64,000 nt of DNA from Blepharisma japonicum (taxonomy: Eukaryota; Ciliophora; Heterotrichea; Heterotrichida; Blepharismidae), in contig CATKHK010000031.1 in the NCBI GenBank assembly GCA_949751835.1, forward strand, positions 310,001 to 374,000, read 5' to 3'. Positions 22,801-33,356 of the stretch are shown in pieces (the stretch's first letter is position 1; each line of letters begins with the position of its first letter). The notes under the pieces were generated by a model. That model saw only the letters and a program-made list of their open reading frames with translations. It was not told where the DNA came from and did not search any database. A program made the position numbers and the translations under genes.

Positions 22801-23384
22801 ACGGAATGTCAGGGTACATCATTTTGCTGTTTTACTCTATGTTTTCTTTTTGCTTTATTTTCATAGTGTTGCAAAGGAAAATGGAGATTCCTGATTTAAT
22901 GGGAAATGTAAGAACATCTTATAACTTAGTTTTCGGGAATTTTGATTTTGGGAATGAAATGATTGAGCTTATTGTGTGCACCTTAGGAATTATCATTAAT
23001 CCTATCATTATGATGACTATCTTAATTTCTATTATTACTGATGTTTATGAGCAAGTACAGTCTGATTGCTTATCTTCAGATATCAAAGAATTAATATTTT
23101 TAAATATAGAAGTAGAAAACCTTATGTTTTGAAGACGCAGAAAAACACATAAACAATATATCCAGGTCGCCAAAGAATACGAAAAAGAAGAAGACTTGTC
23201 TTGGGAAGGAAAACTTACCCTGCTTAAAAAATCCCTTGAAAAATCCCATCATAGCACTATGCAGTTTTTTGGAGCTTTTAATAAGCGGCTAAAAGACAGA
23301 GAAGAATTAATGAATCAAAATGCGAAAAAAACGCAAAAAATATTAGAGTTGATCAAAAAAGAGAACGAAAATAAGGATAATTAA
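19821..23384 (+). CDS. WD40-repeat / TRP-like ion-channel fusion protein
   Basis: 1187 residues, one frame from ATG at 19821 to TAA, with at least eight TGA=Trp codons, many at the WD/W positions of the repeats (for example VKIWDL, VIEWDT). After a basic N-terminus (RKSRRKKR), residues ~50-620 hold about 12 WD40 repeats, enough for two beta-propellers. A helical linker follows (~630-860). Residues ~870-1085 have the hydrophobic pattern of a six-helix cation channel: an S4-S5-like RGIAYFRLFKTTRYF, then a pore-region candidate RTSYNLVFGNFDFGN, and a last helix ending MTILISIITDVYEQV. The C-tail is a charged coiled coil. This looks like the ciliate-type WD40 plus Ion_trans architecture. Ion selectivity and location are unknown; cilia or cortex are plausible but unproven. 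Confidence 0.85.
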
Positions 23385-23396
23385 TTATAGTAAAAA

Positions 23397-24953
23397 TTAA
23401 TAAGCTGAGGAGTAGTTGTTTAGTTTTTTTACAAGGCTGCTGATATTTGATTCAATAATATCAAGCTCTAATGACATTTCTCGCATTTTACTTGTATTTC
23501 CTGCCCTTTCTGCAGTGTAAAATTTAGTTTGAGCTTTTTCTTTATCTTCTCTTAACAGTTTTAATTTATTTTCTATATTTTTTATAATTGTGTCTATATT
23601 TTTGTTCTGTAAAGATTCTGATTGCTGCCTTATTTGATTGATTTTTTGAGGATCGCCTCAATTGCTGTTTTGATGCTGATCATAAGTAGGCTTTGGCTCT
23701 GGCTTTTTTTTCTCATTTTCTTCCCATCTTAGAACGTTCATAATGTTTTCGCTTTGGTTTTCTTGGGTTCTGACTGGAATATAGCCCGCACGATTTTTTG
23801 GAGAAATCTCACCGCCAATTTTTTTTTCGTTATAAAAATTATTATTTGACCCGCTGTATGTTTTTTCATGATGTATTGTAGGCTCTGGGCTATAGCTAGA
23901 TAATGATTTTCTTGAAAATGTATTGATTTCTTCTAATTTTCTTAAAATTTGGCTGTTTTTATCTTTTAAATTTTCAATTTCTGTGTTGAATCTGTGCTGG
24001 CAGTCCAGAAATTGAGTTTCAAGTATTTTTAAATCAAGTTTTATTTGCTGCAGCATAAAAGCTGTAGAAGATTCTCTTTGGATTGCAAAGTTTAGCTCTG
24101 TTTCAAGTATTTCTTTTTCCCTTTCAAGCGCAGCTAAATTCTTTTCATTTACTTGTAAATCCATTCTACTTTGAACCTCAGATTGTCTATTTTCATATAA
24201 ATTTCCAATACCTCTATCATTATAATCTAAGGGTGAAGAATATCCGGTTTGCTGGCCATAATTTTGTGGAGGGAAATTAGGAAATTGAGGATTCATCGCT
24301 GAAGCTTGAGATTTAGCAGCTTGAATTGCATTTTCTAATATTTGTGCTTGCTGCAATAGGCTTGAATTCTGATAAGGTGCATTAAATGCACTTTGAGGAT
24401 ATACAGGCATTTGAGGAGGAATCATTTGATTTTGGGGATACATATATGGATTTTGAGGTAAAAATTGGTGAGGCTGCTGATGAGGGTCATAAGGTCAATA
24501 ACCTTGCCGTATAGTATTATCTGGAGAAATGCATCTGGAGCCTAGATTTGAAGTTGGCAATGAATTTGGAGAAGGGAAATATTGAGGATTTATTTGAGGT
24601 TGCTGCATTTTCATTGCATATAAAGCGTCTTCTAATGCTTTTGCTTGGCTTAACAGTATATTTTTAATATGTTCTGGTTGGAGTGGAGGCTGATTTTGAG
24701 GGATAAATTGGCTCTGTAGAATTGGCTGATTATTTGGGGGCAAAGAGAGATCTGGGATAGATGCAGCTGGCGAATGAGAAGAAAAATCTCTTTCAGAATG
24801 ATCAAATGATTCAGAAATGCAGGTTTGGTCGCCACGAAGGCCTCCAAGTCATTTTTCTACATTTGGAACTTTTTCAATAGAATCTCGCTTTGTATCAATT
24901 TCTGATAAGCTATCAATATCGCTCACCTGTATCTTAAAACTTTCAGCTTCCAT
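23397..24953 (-). CDS. Pro/Gln/Asn-rich coiled-coil protein of unknown function
   Basis: 518 residues, with three TGA=Trp codons joining the open pieces. Residues 1-90 are acidic/polar. Residues ~90-265 are rich in Pro, Gln, Asn and Met, with two short copies of a helical motif (LLSQAKALEDALYAMK and LLQQAQILENAIQAAK, about 95 residues apart), which suggests an internal duplication. Residues ~290-400 form a coiled coil, and the C-terminus is a second coiled coil (NIENKLKLLREDKEKAQ). The start ATG at 24953 faces the next gene's ATG with only 20 bp between. Not recognised; the intrinsic disorder and coiled coils fit a scaffold, but this is inference. Confidence 0.8.
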
Positions 24954-24973
24954 TTAAATAACTTATATAAAAT

Positions 24974-25861
24974 ATGATCTTTGAGTCTCTCTCCCATCCT
25001 ACATTTGAGAATGTAGAAATTATTGGTATTGGTACTGTTTCCTCAAAAGTCCTATACGCCCATCCAATGAATTTATTAAAAATCGCCTATAATAATGTGA
25101 AGTATGACTACAAAAAGAGAAAAATCTCACTTGAAAATCCATATTCGATTTTTCTAAGGGAATTTTGTGGGGGAGGGGATCAGGAACAAATAAAATCAGC
25201 TCCAAGCAGATGGGCTCAAATAACTGAAGAAGAAAAAGCCCATTTTCGACAAAAAGCTCAAGAAATCAATCAACAGCGCATGAAAAATGAAGAAAAGAAA
25301 ATTGAGTCGCAAAACCCTAAAGACCTTTTATCAGCTAGCAAGTATAAGGCTAGAAGAATTAGAGCTGCTTTTGGGTTTTTTGTGTCTTTTGAAATGACGA
25401 AAAATAAGACAGAGAAGTTAAGGCTCCATAAATTTACATCAAAATGGAAGGACTTTCCTCAAGACAGAAAAGAGCCATATTATGCTCTGCATAGAATAGA
25501 TAAGAAACGAAAAGAGTTTGAAACAGAAATTGTACATCGATTTGAGCTAATTTTAAGAATGATACAAGCGCAGAACCCTAAGGTGTTTTTAACTCTCAAT
25601 TCCAAGGCTAACGATAGATACTTAAGCAACTATCAGCCTAATGTCGGTGAAAATGGCCCTCTTATATTAGGAGACATAGGACATGCGAAATTTAAAACAA
25701 GAAGAGAAGAAAAAAAGGAAAGGCTATGCGAAATGTTTAAGCTTGTCTTAACCAAATGTTGTATAGATTTCGGAGATCTATTATATGTTGATAACCCCCC
25801 TCAAACTGAAATGTCTCGATTTGATGAAGATTATTTTAATCAGATGTCGACTCAACCTTAA
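24974..25861 (+). CDS. HMG-box-like protein (two boxes)
   Basis: 295 residues. After ~55 residues, a first HMG-like box runs ENPYSIFLREF...SRWAQITEEEKAHFRQKAQE (~55-105). A second, more divergent box runs AAFGFFVSFEM...FTSKWKDFPQDRKEPYYALHRIDKKRKEFE (~130-190). Both show the Phe/Trp core and the W..L/F..E.K..Y/F pattern of HMG boxes, and surrounding sequence is strongly basic. The C-terminal ~80 residues are unknown. Likely a chromatin or DNA-bending protein; the second box is weak, so the family call is moderate. Its ATG lies 20 bp from the divergent neighbour's ATG. Confidence 0.65.
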   Translation: MIFESLSHPTFENVEIIGIGTVSSKVLYAHPMNLLKIAYNNVKYDYKKRKISLENPYSIFLREFCGGGDQEQIKSAPSRWAQITEEEKAHFRQKAQEINQQRMKNEEKKIESQNPKDLLSASKYKARRIRAAFGFFVSFEMTKNKTEKLRLHKFTSKWKDFPQDRKEPYYALHRIDKKRKEFETEIVHRFELILRMIQAQNPKVFLTLNSKANDRYLSNYQPNVGENGPLILGDIGHAKFKTRREEKKERLCEMFKLVLTKCCIDFGDLLYVDNPPQTEMSRFDEDYFNQMSTQP

Positions 25862-25962
25862 TATTATATCTATTATATTTATTTTTTGTTTTTTTCTATA
25901 AATTTAATTAATAATTTATACTCAGCTTACTATAGGGAAAAATCGTCAAATAATCTGTTAGG

Positions 25963-27396
25963 CTATTTTACAAGTTTATTTGAGAATTTTGCTCTTTTGA
26001 TTGCAATAGTAGATATTGGAAGGGACGCTCTTTTCTCACCTGTAGTTGAAGGCTTAAACATTATCCCGAATGAGTTGCATTCTTCAACCTTTTTGCCTCT
26101 TAATGCGACGCTAAAAGGAGCTGGAATTACTATCTCAGTTTTAGCTGGATTTTCTTTTCTATATGTAGAGCTTTGAATGTACGCAGATTTAGGTCTTACT
26201 CTAGGAGATGCAAAGGATTGCTTAGATTTGATGGTAAACTCTGTAGTAGCATTTGGGGATCGTAAGGAATGGATTCTGAGGGAAGCCCCTAAGTCGTGAG
26301 GGTCATCTATTTCAGTCTCAACTTTCGAAGTTTTTATGGAAAGTTTGTTTTTCCATGCTTTGAATAAAAATACTTTACTTTGCTTCCCTCTCTCTGTGCT
26401 AGATGTTTGCTCAATTTCATTTATTTTTGATAAAGAATAATTACTTTTTTTTTCGATTATATTTGAGCTTCTTTCTGTGAGTTTTTCAATCGTTTTAAGA
26501 GTATCGCTAAGTCTTGAAGATACATCATCTTGGCTTGAAGTGTTGATTTCTTTATCATTTTTATTGCTTGAGCGAGGTAATTTGATCCCAAAAGATTTTT
26601 TTTCTTTTTGGCTTATTTCTAATTTTTCTTCGTTTTTGTTAGTTGCTTCCTCAGCTTTTTCTTCCTTAGTATTTTCAGTCAAAATACTTAAAACCTCATG
26701 TAAGAAAGCTTTATTTTTAGTCTGTTCCTCCTCTTTCTCTTTTTCTTCATCTTTTTTTATAGCTGGTGCTGGCTTGTACTTAGGAACTCTTCCAGCCGTT
26801 TGTGGTCTTGATCTTATAGCAGATTCTTCTAATTCTAAGCATTTAAACGAAATACTAGATGGATCATCAGCATTTAAGCTTAAAATTCCTTTACTTGTGA
26901 TATTTCGTTTAAGGTTGTGAAGTATTTGAATATCAATCAATTTTGGGCTTGAGCTTCTAAACATAATTTCATCATTGGACGATTTTACCTTTTTCAGTAC
27001 TTCACATAATGAAAAAGCATTTATTGAATAATTTGGCTTTGGGTTAAAATTTTTAGGCTTGATATTAGTGACTGCGCTCTGGGGTCGTGATTTTGAAGTA
27101 AAAACACTTTTATATGAAAGTTTTGATGGATGTGAGGTTCTGGGCCGTCCAGAAAATAAATATTTTCAGTCTTCTTTATTGTTGGTCAGCAGATCGTCTA
27201 TGTCGGCCTCTTCTTTAATTTCGTACACTTTTTCATTAGATGGAGCTGTTAAAGGCCGAAAATTTATGTCGACAGTCCCATGCTTTGGGATTTGTGCAAG
27301 TCTATTCTTCAACTCTACGCCTGAGGCTGACATTGGCCTTTTTGGCTTGTTAACCTCTATTTTTGGGGATTTCAAAGATTCATCCGTTTCCTCCAT
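25963..27396 (-). CDS. Unknown basic low-complexity protein
   Basis: 477 residues, one TGA=Trp. Mostly polar and disordered, with repeated SRPQTAGR, RPQSA, RPRTS and RPMSAS-type motifs (basic residue, Pro, Gln/Arg/Met, Ser/Thr) at several places, which look like kinase sites. A Glu/Lys-rich region lies at ~200-255. No domain recognised. The start at 27396 gives MEETDESLKSPK. Proteins with many RPxSA motifs are frequent among ciliate axoneme or cortex proteins, but that link is only suggestive. It is convergent with the HMG-like gene and lies upstream of SF3B3 in the same direction (73 bp). Confidence 0.7.
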
Positions 27397-27469
27397 TATA
27401 AAAATAATAATTTTTTGAACTTCACTCTACGGTATATTTAAAAAAAATAACAATTTTTTCCAATTTTTA

Positions 27470-30400
27470 TTAAAAGATTTTATTTCTGAAGTCTTCTAGT
27501 CTTTTCAGTATTTCATTTGGGCTATGCTCCAGCTGCTCAGCAAGCCTCCGCTGTGTTTGATAGTCCAATTTGGAATACTGCTCACACAAATCTCCATCAA
27601 TCACATTTTTAATAGGTGCATAAAACGACCTAAACGACATATGGTCCCTCCCCACCAATGACCTGGCTTCTTGCCTCATATACATTTCTAAATGAACGAA
27701 AAATTCTACGTCATCTTTATGTGTAATCGGGAGAAAAGTCCCTATCGCTCCCATAGTCGTCCCATATACCAAAGCTTCAGCCCCTCCTTCACTTAATACA
27801 GATTTTTGTATAGATGTCGCTAAATCTCCTATATAAAAGTGAGCAATATGTTCAAGCTTATAATAAGCAGAATTTAAAAACCCAGCCTCCCACTTAAACT
27901 TTACTGTATTTATATCTCTTTCATCTTCTTCACAAGCGTCAGGAAGCCTCAAGACCATCATATTTTCAAATTTATCAACTGCTGCTACAGTGTCATGATC
28001 CAGAACTGTAAAATTTGTAAGAAATCTTGATATAACATCGTCTGCAAAGCAATAAATTTGGTTATCTTCTTTACTCCACGTTAAAACAGATACACTCTCA
28101 GAGATATCCGTCACAAAAATACGTTCCCCATCAACTTTTATATTGCTGATTAAATTTGGAAAAGTCGTTTTATTTTCGCATTTTTTTAAAATTTTTTTCT
28201 TTCCTAATTCATAAATCCGCAAAAATTTTCCCACCCCGATTAGGATTTTTCCATAAAATGGAGAAATTGCGAGTGGGATGTCCTCAACTGGGGTTTTGTG
28301 GAATAATTCAAGCTTGTCGTTAATGATACGAAAGACATTGATATAAGCTGCAGTAAATGTCCTTGGGTGGAGATTCATATCTTTGACGGTTCCTAGGACT
28401 AAAAACATTTCGCTTTCGTAGCCAGTAAAATTGGTGATGCAGAGGCTGATAGCAGTCTCATTGTCGGTAAGTTCGAATATTTCGGTAGTTTCTAGAGACC
28501 GAGGGTCAAGGATTCTTATGCATGCAGCTCATCGTCCGATCCCAGCACTTGGGGTGCTGATTTGTGCATCTGTAAGTTCTCGAAATTCTGTAAATTGTTT
28601 GACAGCTTCTTTAAGTTCTTCTCTTTCGGTGACTGGGAATGCATTATGGTCAGATTCAATGATTATCAGATTTTTATTAATGGGGTAAATTTCCATTTTT
28701 CTTGGGGTGTATCGGAGTGGGACTATAGATTGGTTGAATAATTCTCCTAATTTTTCTATAGTAAAAATCCTTAAAGTGTTGCCAGAGATTCCTACAAATC
28801 CTTCAGGGCACATTTCTGAGCTAAATGAAGCTGCATATTCTAAAGTTTCATACGATAAAGGAGTAATATAAAATCTTGACATATAATTATACGCAATCCA
28901 CGGCCTCGACGATAATGATACAAGTGCTTGGCCGCCAGCTACAAAACCCTTAAAAAGCCTTGCAGGCTTATTCCCTAAAAATCTAGCTCTGGTATCAGAA
29001 AGTTGGCCAGTTATTGAGTCAATCACAGTTCTCAGCATAACCCCATTCGACAGTCCTACATGCAAATATAAATCTTTTGTTTCTTCTGAGTGGCCCATTT
29101 CTAATAAACATACAGATTCAGGCTGACTCCCAGGCAAAGCTTGGGTGCTAAGTCTACTTAGACATCCTTCAGGATCCAATGACAAAATTTTTATTGTATT
29201 ATCAAAACACCCCAAAGCTAAAAATCGTGCCCTTGTTCTGCCTTCTGGTATATTGGAAATACTGATACAAATGACTTCTTGTTCCATTTCTCTTTTGCCA
29301 GCTTCTTTAAGCTTCCCTGACGAGTCAAGCTCAAAATAAACCAAAATTCCCCCTTGTAAAGTAAATGCTACTTGTTTTTCATTAGAAGTAGCTCTGCTGA
29401 TTTTTCCTGGAGCTTCCCAAGGGTCGACTTGATATTTTGAAGCAATAACTCTCATTCCGTACTGAAGAATTTGCAGATAACAATTATTCGCTAATAATCC
29501 TGCATGAATAGTCCCACCTGAGACGTCGAATCCAGAATCTGTAACTTCAGTGACCTTTTCTCCGATTCCTAATACAAGTGTAGCATTTAAAAATGAAATG
29601 ACGATGTATTTATCATAAGAAACTTCCCCTTCTTTGTGGCCACTTTTTAAGCTTCATACACCATTTGGTTTCCCTGGCAAGTTTGAATAAGCCATTTCAG
29701 TGACCCCAAGCCCATGTCTAAGTACTCTTAAAGCTGACCTTGTACCTCTTCCACATAAAGCATAAATTTGAGGGTTTCCTTCTTCAGCTAAGTCTTGGAT
29801 TTTCATATCAGTGATTGCACATAAACTTTCTGTGTCATATAAAAATGCAATATTTGTTAGTTTTCGAGGCATGAATAAGACAGTTTCCATTGAATCTGAA
29901 CTACTTATAGCGAATTCGTCATTTTCGCCTATATTTTGGAACTGATATAAAGCATGGTTTCCATATTCTGCAGCTGCAAATAAAAACCCAGTCTTCAAAA
30001 TACATATAGACACACAAGGGAAAATTGTATCAAAATATTGCACAGATAAAGACTCAACTTGGTCTTTATTATATTTTAAAGATACTTTATAAAGGTCTCC
30101 GAGCTCTGTATGGATTAAAAAGAAAAATAAGTCTTTTTGCTTGTGGGTAGAGTAGCAGTTTATCATTAAGCCTCTTTCTAATGACATATCAGCTCTTCTT
30201 GGATATGTACAGGATAGTTCTGTGCTTGGAAAATTAAAATACCGAATAATGTTTTCACAGCATAATAAGACACCACCAGGACCGTCTGAGCCTCCTGGGA
30301 CTGGGATTAATATATTTGCTGAGTTGTCAGTTGGCATAGCAATTTTCCTTATGACGTGGTTTAGGCCTAAATCCATCTCATAAAAGGTTAGGAGTTTTTG

Positions 30401-31012
30401 GCCTTGCCCTGTAACTACAGCACTGTCAGGGAGCTCTGAGTCGCCATAATCAACTTCTAAGCAGGCAAACTGAGGGTTTTCAAAGCCGACATCAATTCCA
30501 CAGATATCAAAAACTATTGTTCTTCCTTTATGAGCTTCTAGAGGGGATGAAATTGTTAGCTTACTTGTGCTGTCTCTATTAAGAATGTATACGAATTTTT
30601 GTTTTTCAATAGCAGCGATCATTACTGCTCTGCCTTTAGGGTCAGAAGCCACATATTGACCTGGAACGATTCTGCGGCATCCTGATTTCCCAAAGGTCTC
30701 TAAATGGACTTGTTCAAGATTATTGGTGACTGGATCTAGCTGGAGAAATACAATTCGTCCTGAATCTGAGCCTATTACTAACATATCTCTATTCGCGCCA
30801 GTCATTCTAAAAGTGCAGAGGGAGCGGATTATTCCGAAGACTTCTTGACTGTAGACTACTTCAAGAGTGCCTGTGTTTTCATTGCTGCGGTAAATTTCAA
30901 GGGTTTTTCCTTTGGAAACTGCGATTTCTTGAGCTTTGGATGCAGAAAAATTACCAAATATTGCTTTGTGTATCCCAGTGCCAGGCTGAAGTGTTAAGGA
31001 ATAAAGGTACAT
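27470..31012 (-). CDS. SF3B3: Splicing factor 3B subunit 3 (SF3b130/Rse1)
   Basis: 1180 residues with TGA=Trp, close to the ~1217 of the human protein and without introns. The N-terminus YLYSLTLQPGTGIHKAIFGNFSASKAQEIAVSKGKTLE is typical of SF3B3, as are CRRIVPGQYVASDPKGRA, the VDPWEAPGKI motif and RWAACIRILDP. The C-terminal end FRSFYAPIKNVIDGDLCEQY is also characteristic. The fold is three beta-propellers of the CPSF160/DDB1 type. SF3B3 scaffolds the SF3b part of U2 snRNP, which selects branch points. That is notable in a genome with 15-nt introns, where branch-point geometry must be extreme. Divergent from epsilon-tubulin, 86 bp between starts. Confidence 0.95.
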
Positions 31013-31098
31013 ATTTATCTAAGATAAAAGATTATTTGAGTATAGGGGCAAAATATATAATTAAATTGCCTTTAAAATTATATTTTAAATAATTAAGC

Positions 31099-32379
31099 AT
31101 GCCCAAAGAAATTATATCACTTGAAATAGGAAAATGTGGACATGAAATTGGGACAGCTTTTACAAACAATATAATCCAAGAATGAGCTGTTTATAACCCT
31201 GAAGAAACCCCTACAAACTCTGAAGAAAAAACTTTCGAGTTTCAAAATCCTTTTCTATCAGATTTTAAAAAAATTTTATTTTCTTCCAATACCAGCCAAA
31301 TCCACCAAAGGTCTTTATATAGCTCTATTATATCAGATCTTCCAGAAGCCAACCAAAATTGAGCTAAAGGATATTTGCATTCAGGACAAAGCCATGGAGA
31401 ATACCTGCTTGATAAAATAACAACTATTGCTGAACAATGTGAATCCCTTGACAATTTTTTATTAATTCACAGCATCGGCGGAGGCTTTGGCAGTGGGCTT
31501 GGGTCTTTTTTGTTGAATTTATTATCAGACCATTTCCCTGAAATTTTCCGCATCAATTTTTCAGTTCTTCCTGAAAATTCTTATGAAGTCGGGCCTTATA
31601 ATGCAGTTTTAGCGATGAAAGAAATGACGGAGTATGCTGATTGTGTTTATCAAATTGATAACCAAGCTTTATTAGATATAATTAAAAGAAATACAGAAGG
31701 CAATCCAGAAATTAATGCAAGGACAAATTATATCACGATGAATAATATAATTGCAAGCTATTTATCAGACTTAACGTGTTCTATTAGATATCAAGGACTT
31801 TTGGGGATGAGTCTAAAAGAGATTTCGTCTAATTTAGTGCCATTTCAGAATTTGCAATATGTTTCAGCTTCTAAAGCGCCTATAAGCTCGATAATAAACA
31901 ATATTCATGATGATAAATCACTAGTACAGATTTTCAATGAAATTACTGATGAAAATAGTTTAATAAAACTCTCCTCAAAAAACTCCGTCTATTTGGCTAA
32001 TGCATTAATCGTCAGAGGAAATGCTACAATTTATGATATACAAGCAAGCACAAATCGGCTAAAAAATTCCCACAAAATGGTCAGCTGAAACCCAGAAACT
32101 TTCAAATTAGCATTCTATAATGAGTCCCCTTTGCATATACCTATATCAGCGTTAAAGCTTTCTAATGGAAATTCCATGAATTCTTATTTCTCTTCACTAA
32201 AGCAGCGATTTTTAAAACTCCACAAAAAGAAATCCTTTATCAGCAGCTTCACTCAGTATATGGACAGTTCTTTATTCAGCTCTTCTTTATCAAGCTTAGA
32301 AGAATTAATGGAGAGATACGACGCCAACACTCAGCAAGTTGAAGAGTCTACCTATTCTCGTTTAAAAATGATAGTTTAA
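31099..32379 (+). CDS. TUBE1: Epsilon-tubulin
   Basis: 426 residues, with three TGA=Trp. The N-terminus EIISLEIGKCGHEIGTAF is a divergent tubulin start. The block FLLIHSIGGGFGSGLGSFLL followed by DHFPEIFR, YNAVLAMKEMTEYADCV and IDNQALLDII matches epsilon-tubulin better than alpha, beta, gamma or delta. The tubulin phosphate loop GGGTGSG is GGGFGSG here: Thr is replaced by Phe, which may alter GTP binding. Slightly shorter than human epsilon-tubulin (475). Family knowledge: required for centriole/basal body triplet microtubules. It is convergent with a CEP131-like gene with 2 bp between the two stop codons. Confidence 0.8.
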
Positions 32380-32381
32380 AA

Positions 32382-33323
32382 TTATTTAAAACTCCGATTT
32401 TCAGCTTCTCTTACCTTTTCTTGCCATCTTTTGATTTCTTCTCTTAAAATTGTATCCATTCTGGTTCTTTCTTCCATAAGCTCGTCGCTTCATCTTCTCC
32501 TGATGTTTTGCAGTTCTATGTCTTTTTCTTCAATTATTTCTCGGATTTTTTGGTTGTTTAGCTCTTTTTCTTTTTCTATTATTTCATCATATTGATAGGT
32601 AAGCTGCTCTTTAAGCTTTTTTAATTTGGCGTGGTGCTTTTCTTTTAGATCATCTCTTAGCTGTCTGAGCTGCCGCTTGTGAGTTTCTTCTCGCTCTTCA
32701 ATATTTTTTTTATTGTCTGTAATTAGTTTTGTGATTTCAGGTTCTAAACCTTTCGCAGTCATTTCTTTGATTTCTCGTGTTTTTTCTTTTTCTCATTTTT
32801 CTCTTCTGAGTTTTTCTTGTGTGATTCAATTGTCTTTTGCTTTTTTCATTTCTTTTTTGTACTTTTCTTCATTTTCACTAAGAATTTTCATATAGGTTGC
32901 TTCGTTTTCTTTAAGCTTTTTTTTCATCTCATTGATCAATTGGTCTCTTTGAGCTTTTTCTTGCAACAAATTCTCAATGAAATTTACATTTTTTTCAATC
33001 ATGGCTTCATATTCTTCTCTTTGCCTTTCTAATTTTCGATTCATTTCTATTTGTCATTCCTTTTCTGCTTCTTCTTTTTGCAGCTTTAATTTTTCAATCG
33101 CAGCTTTTAAAGAGTCAATATTTTTATTAGATTCTTCTAATTCAATTTTTAAAGTCATTATTTTTGCTTTTGTTTCGCTATAAGCTGACAGAGTGTCCGG
33201 GTCTGGGTTTGAAAACTCTTCTAAATAAGAAAACTTGCTATCTTGGTCTTGGGTTTCTAAAAAACTCATAAGATCTGATATTTTTGAGCTTGCTTTTGAA
33301 GGTGAAGACCTGTATTTCGACAT
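32382..33323 (-). CDS. CEP131 (AZI1)-like centriolar coiled-coil protein, short form
   Basis: 313 residues, almost all coiled coil, with three TGA=Trp. The block EKWEKEKTREIKEMTAKGLE plus PEITKLI reproduces the most conserved segment of CEP131 (KKIKEVTVKGLEPEIQKLI). CEP131 is a centriolar satellite/basal body protein needed for ciliogenesis. The human protein is ~1080 residues, so this is a much shorter version keeping the conserved core. The first ~40 residues are Ser/Lys-rich. Only the KGLEPEI segment is specific evidence; the rest is generic coiled coil. It lies between epsilon-tubulin (2 bp) and AGPS (33 bp upstream). Confidence 0.7.
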
Positions 33324-33356
33324 TAATTAAATTAATTTTCCATAAAAATAAGCTCC

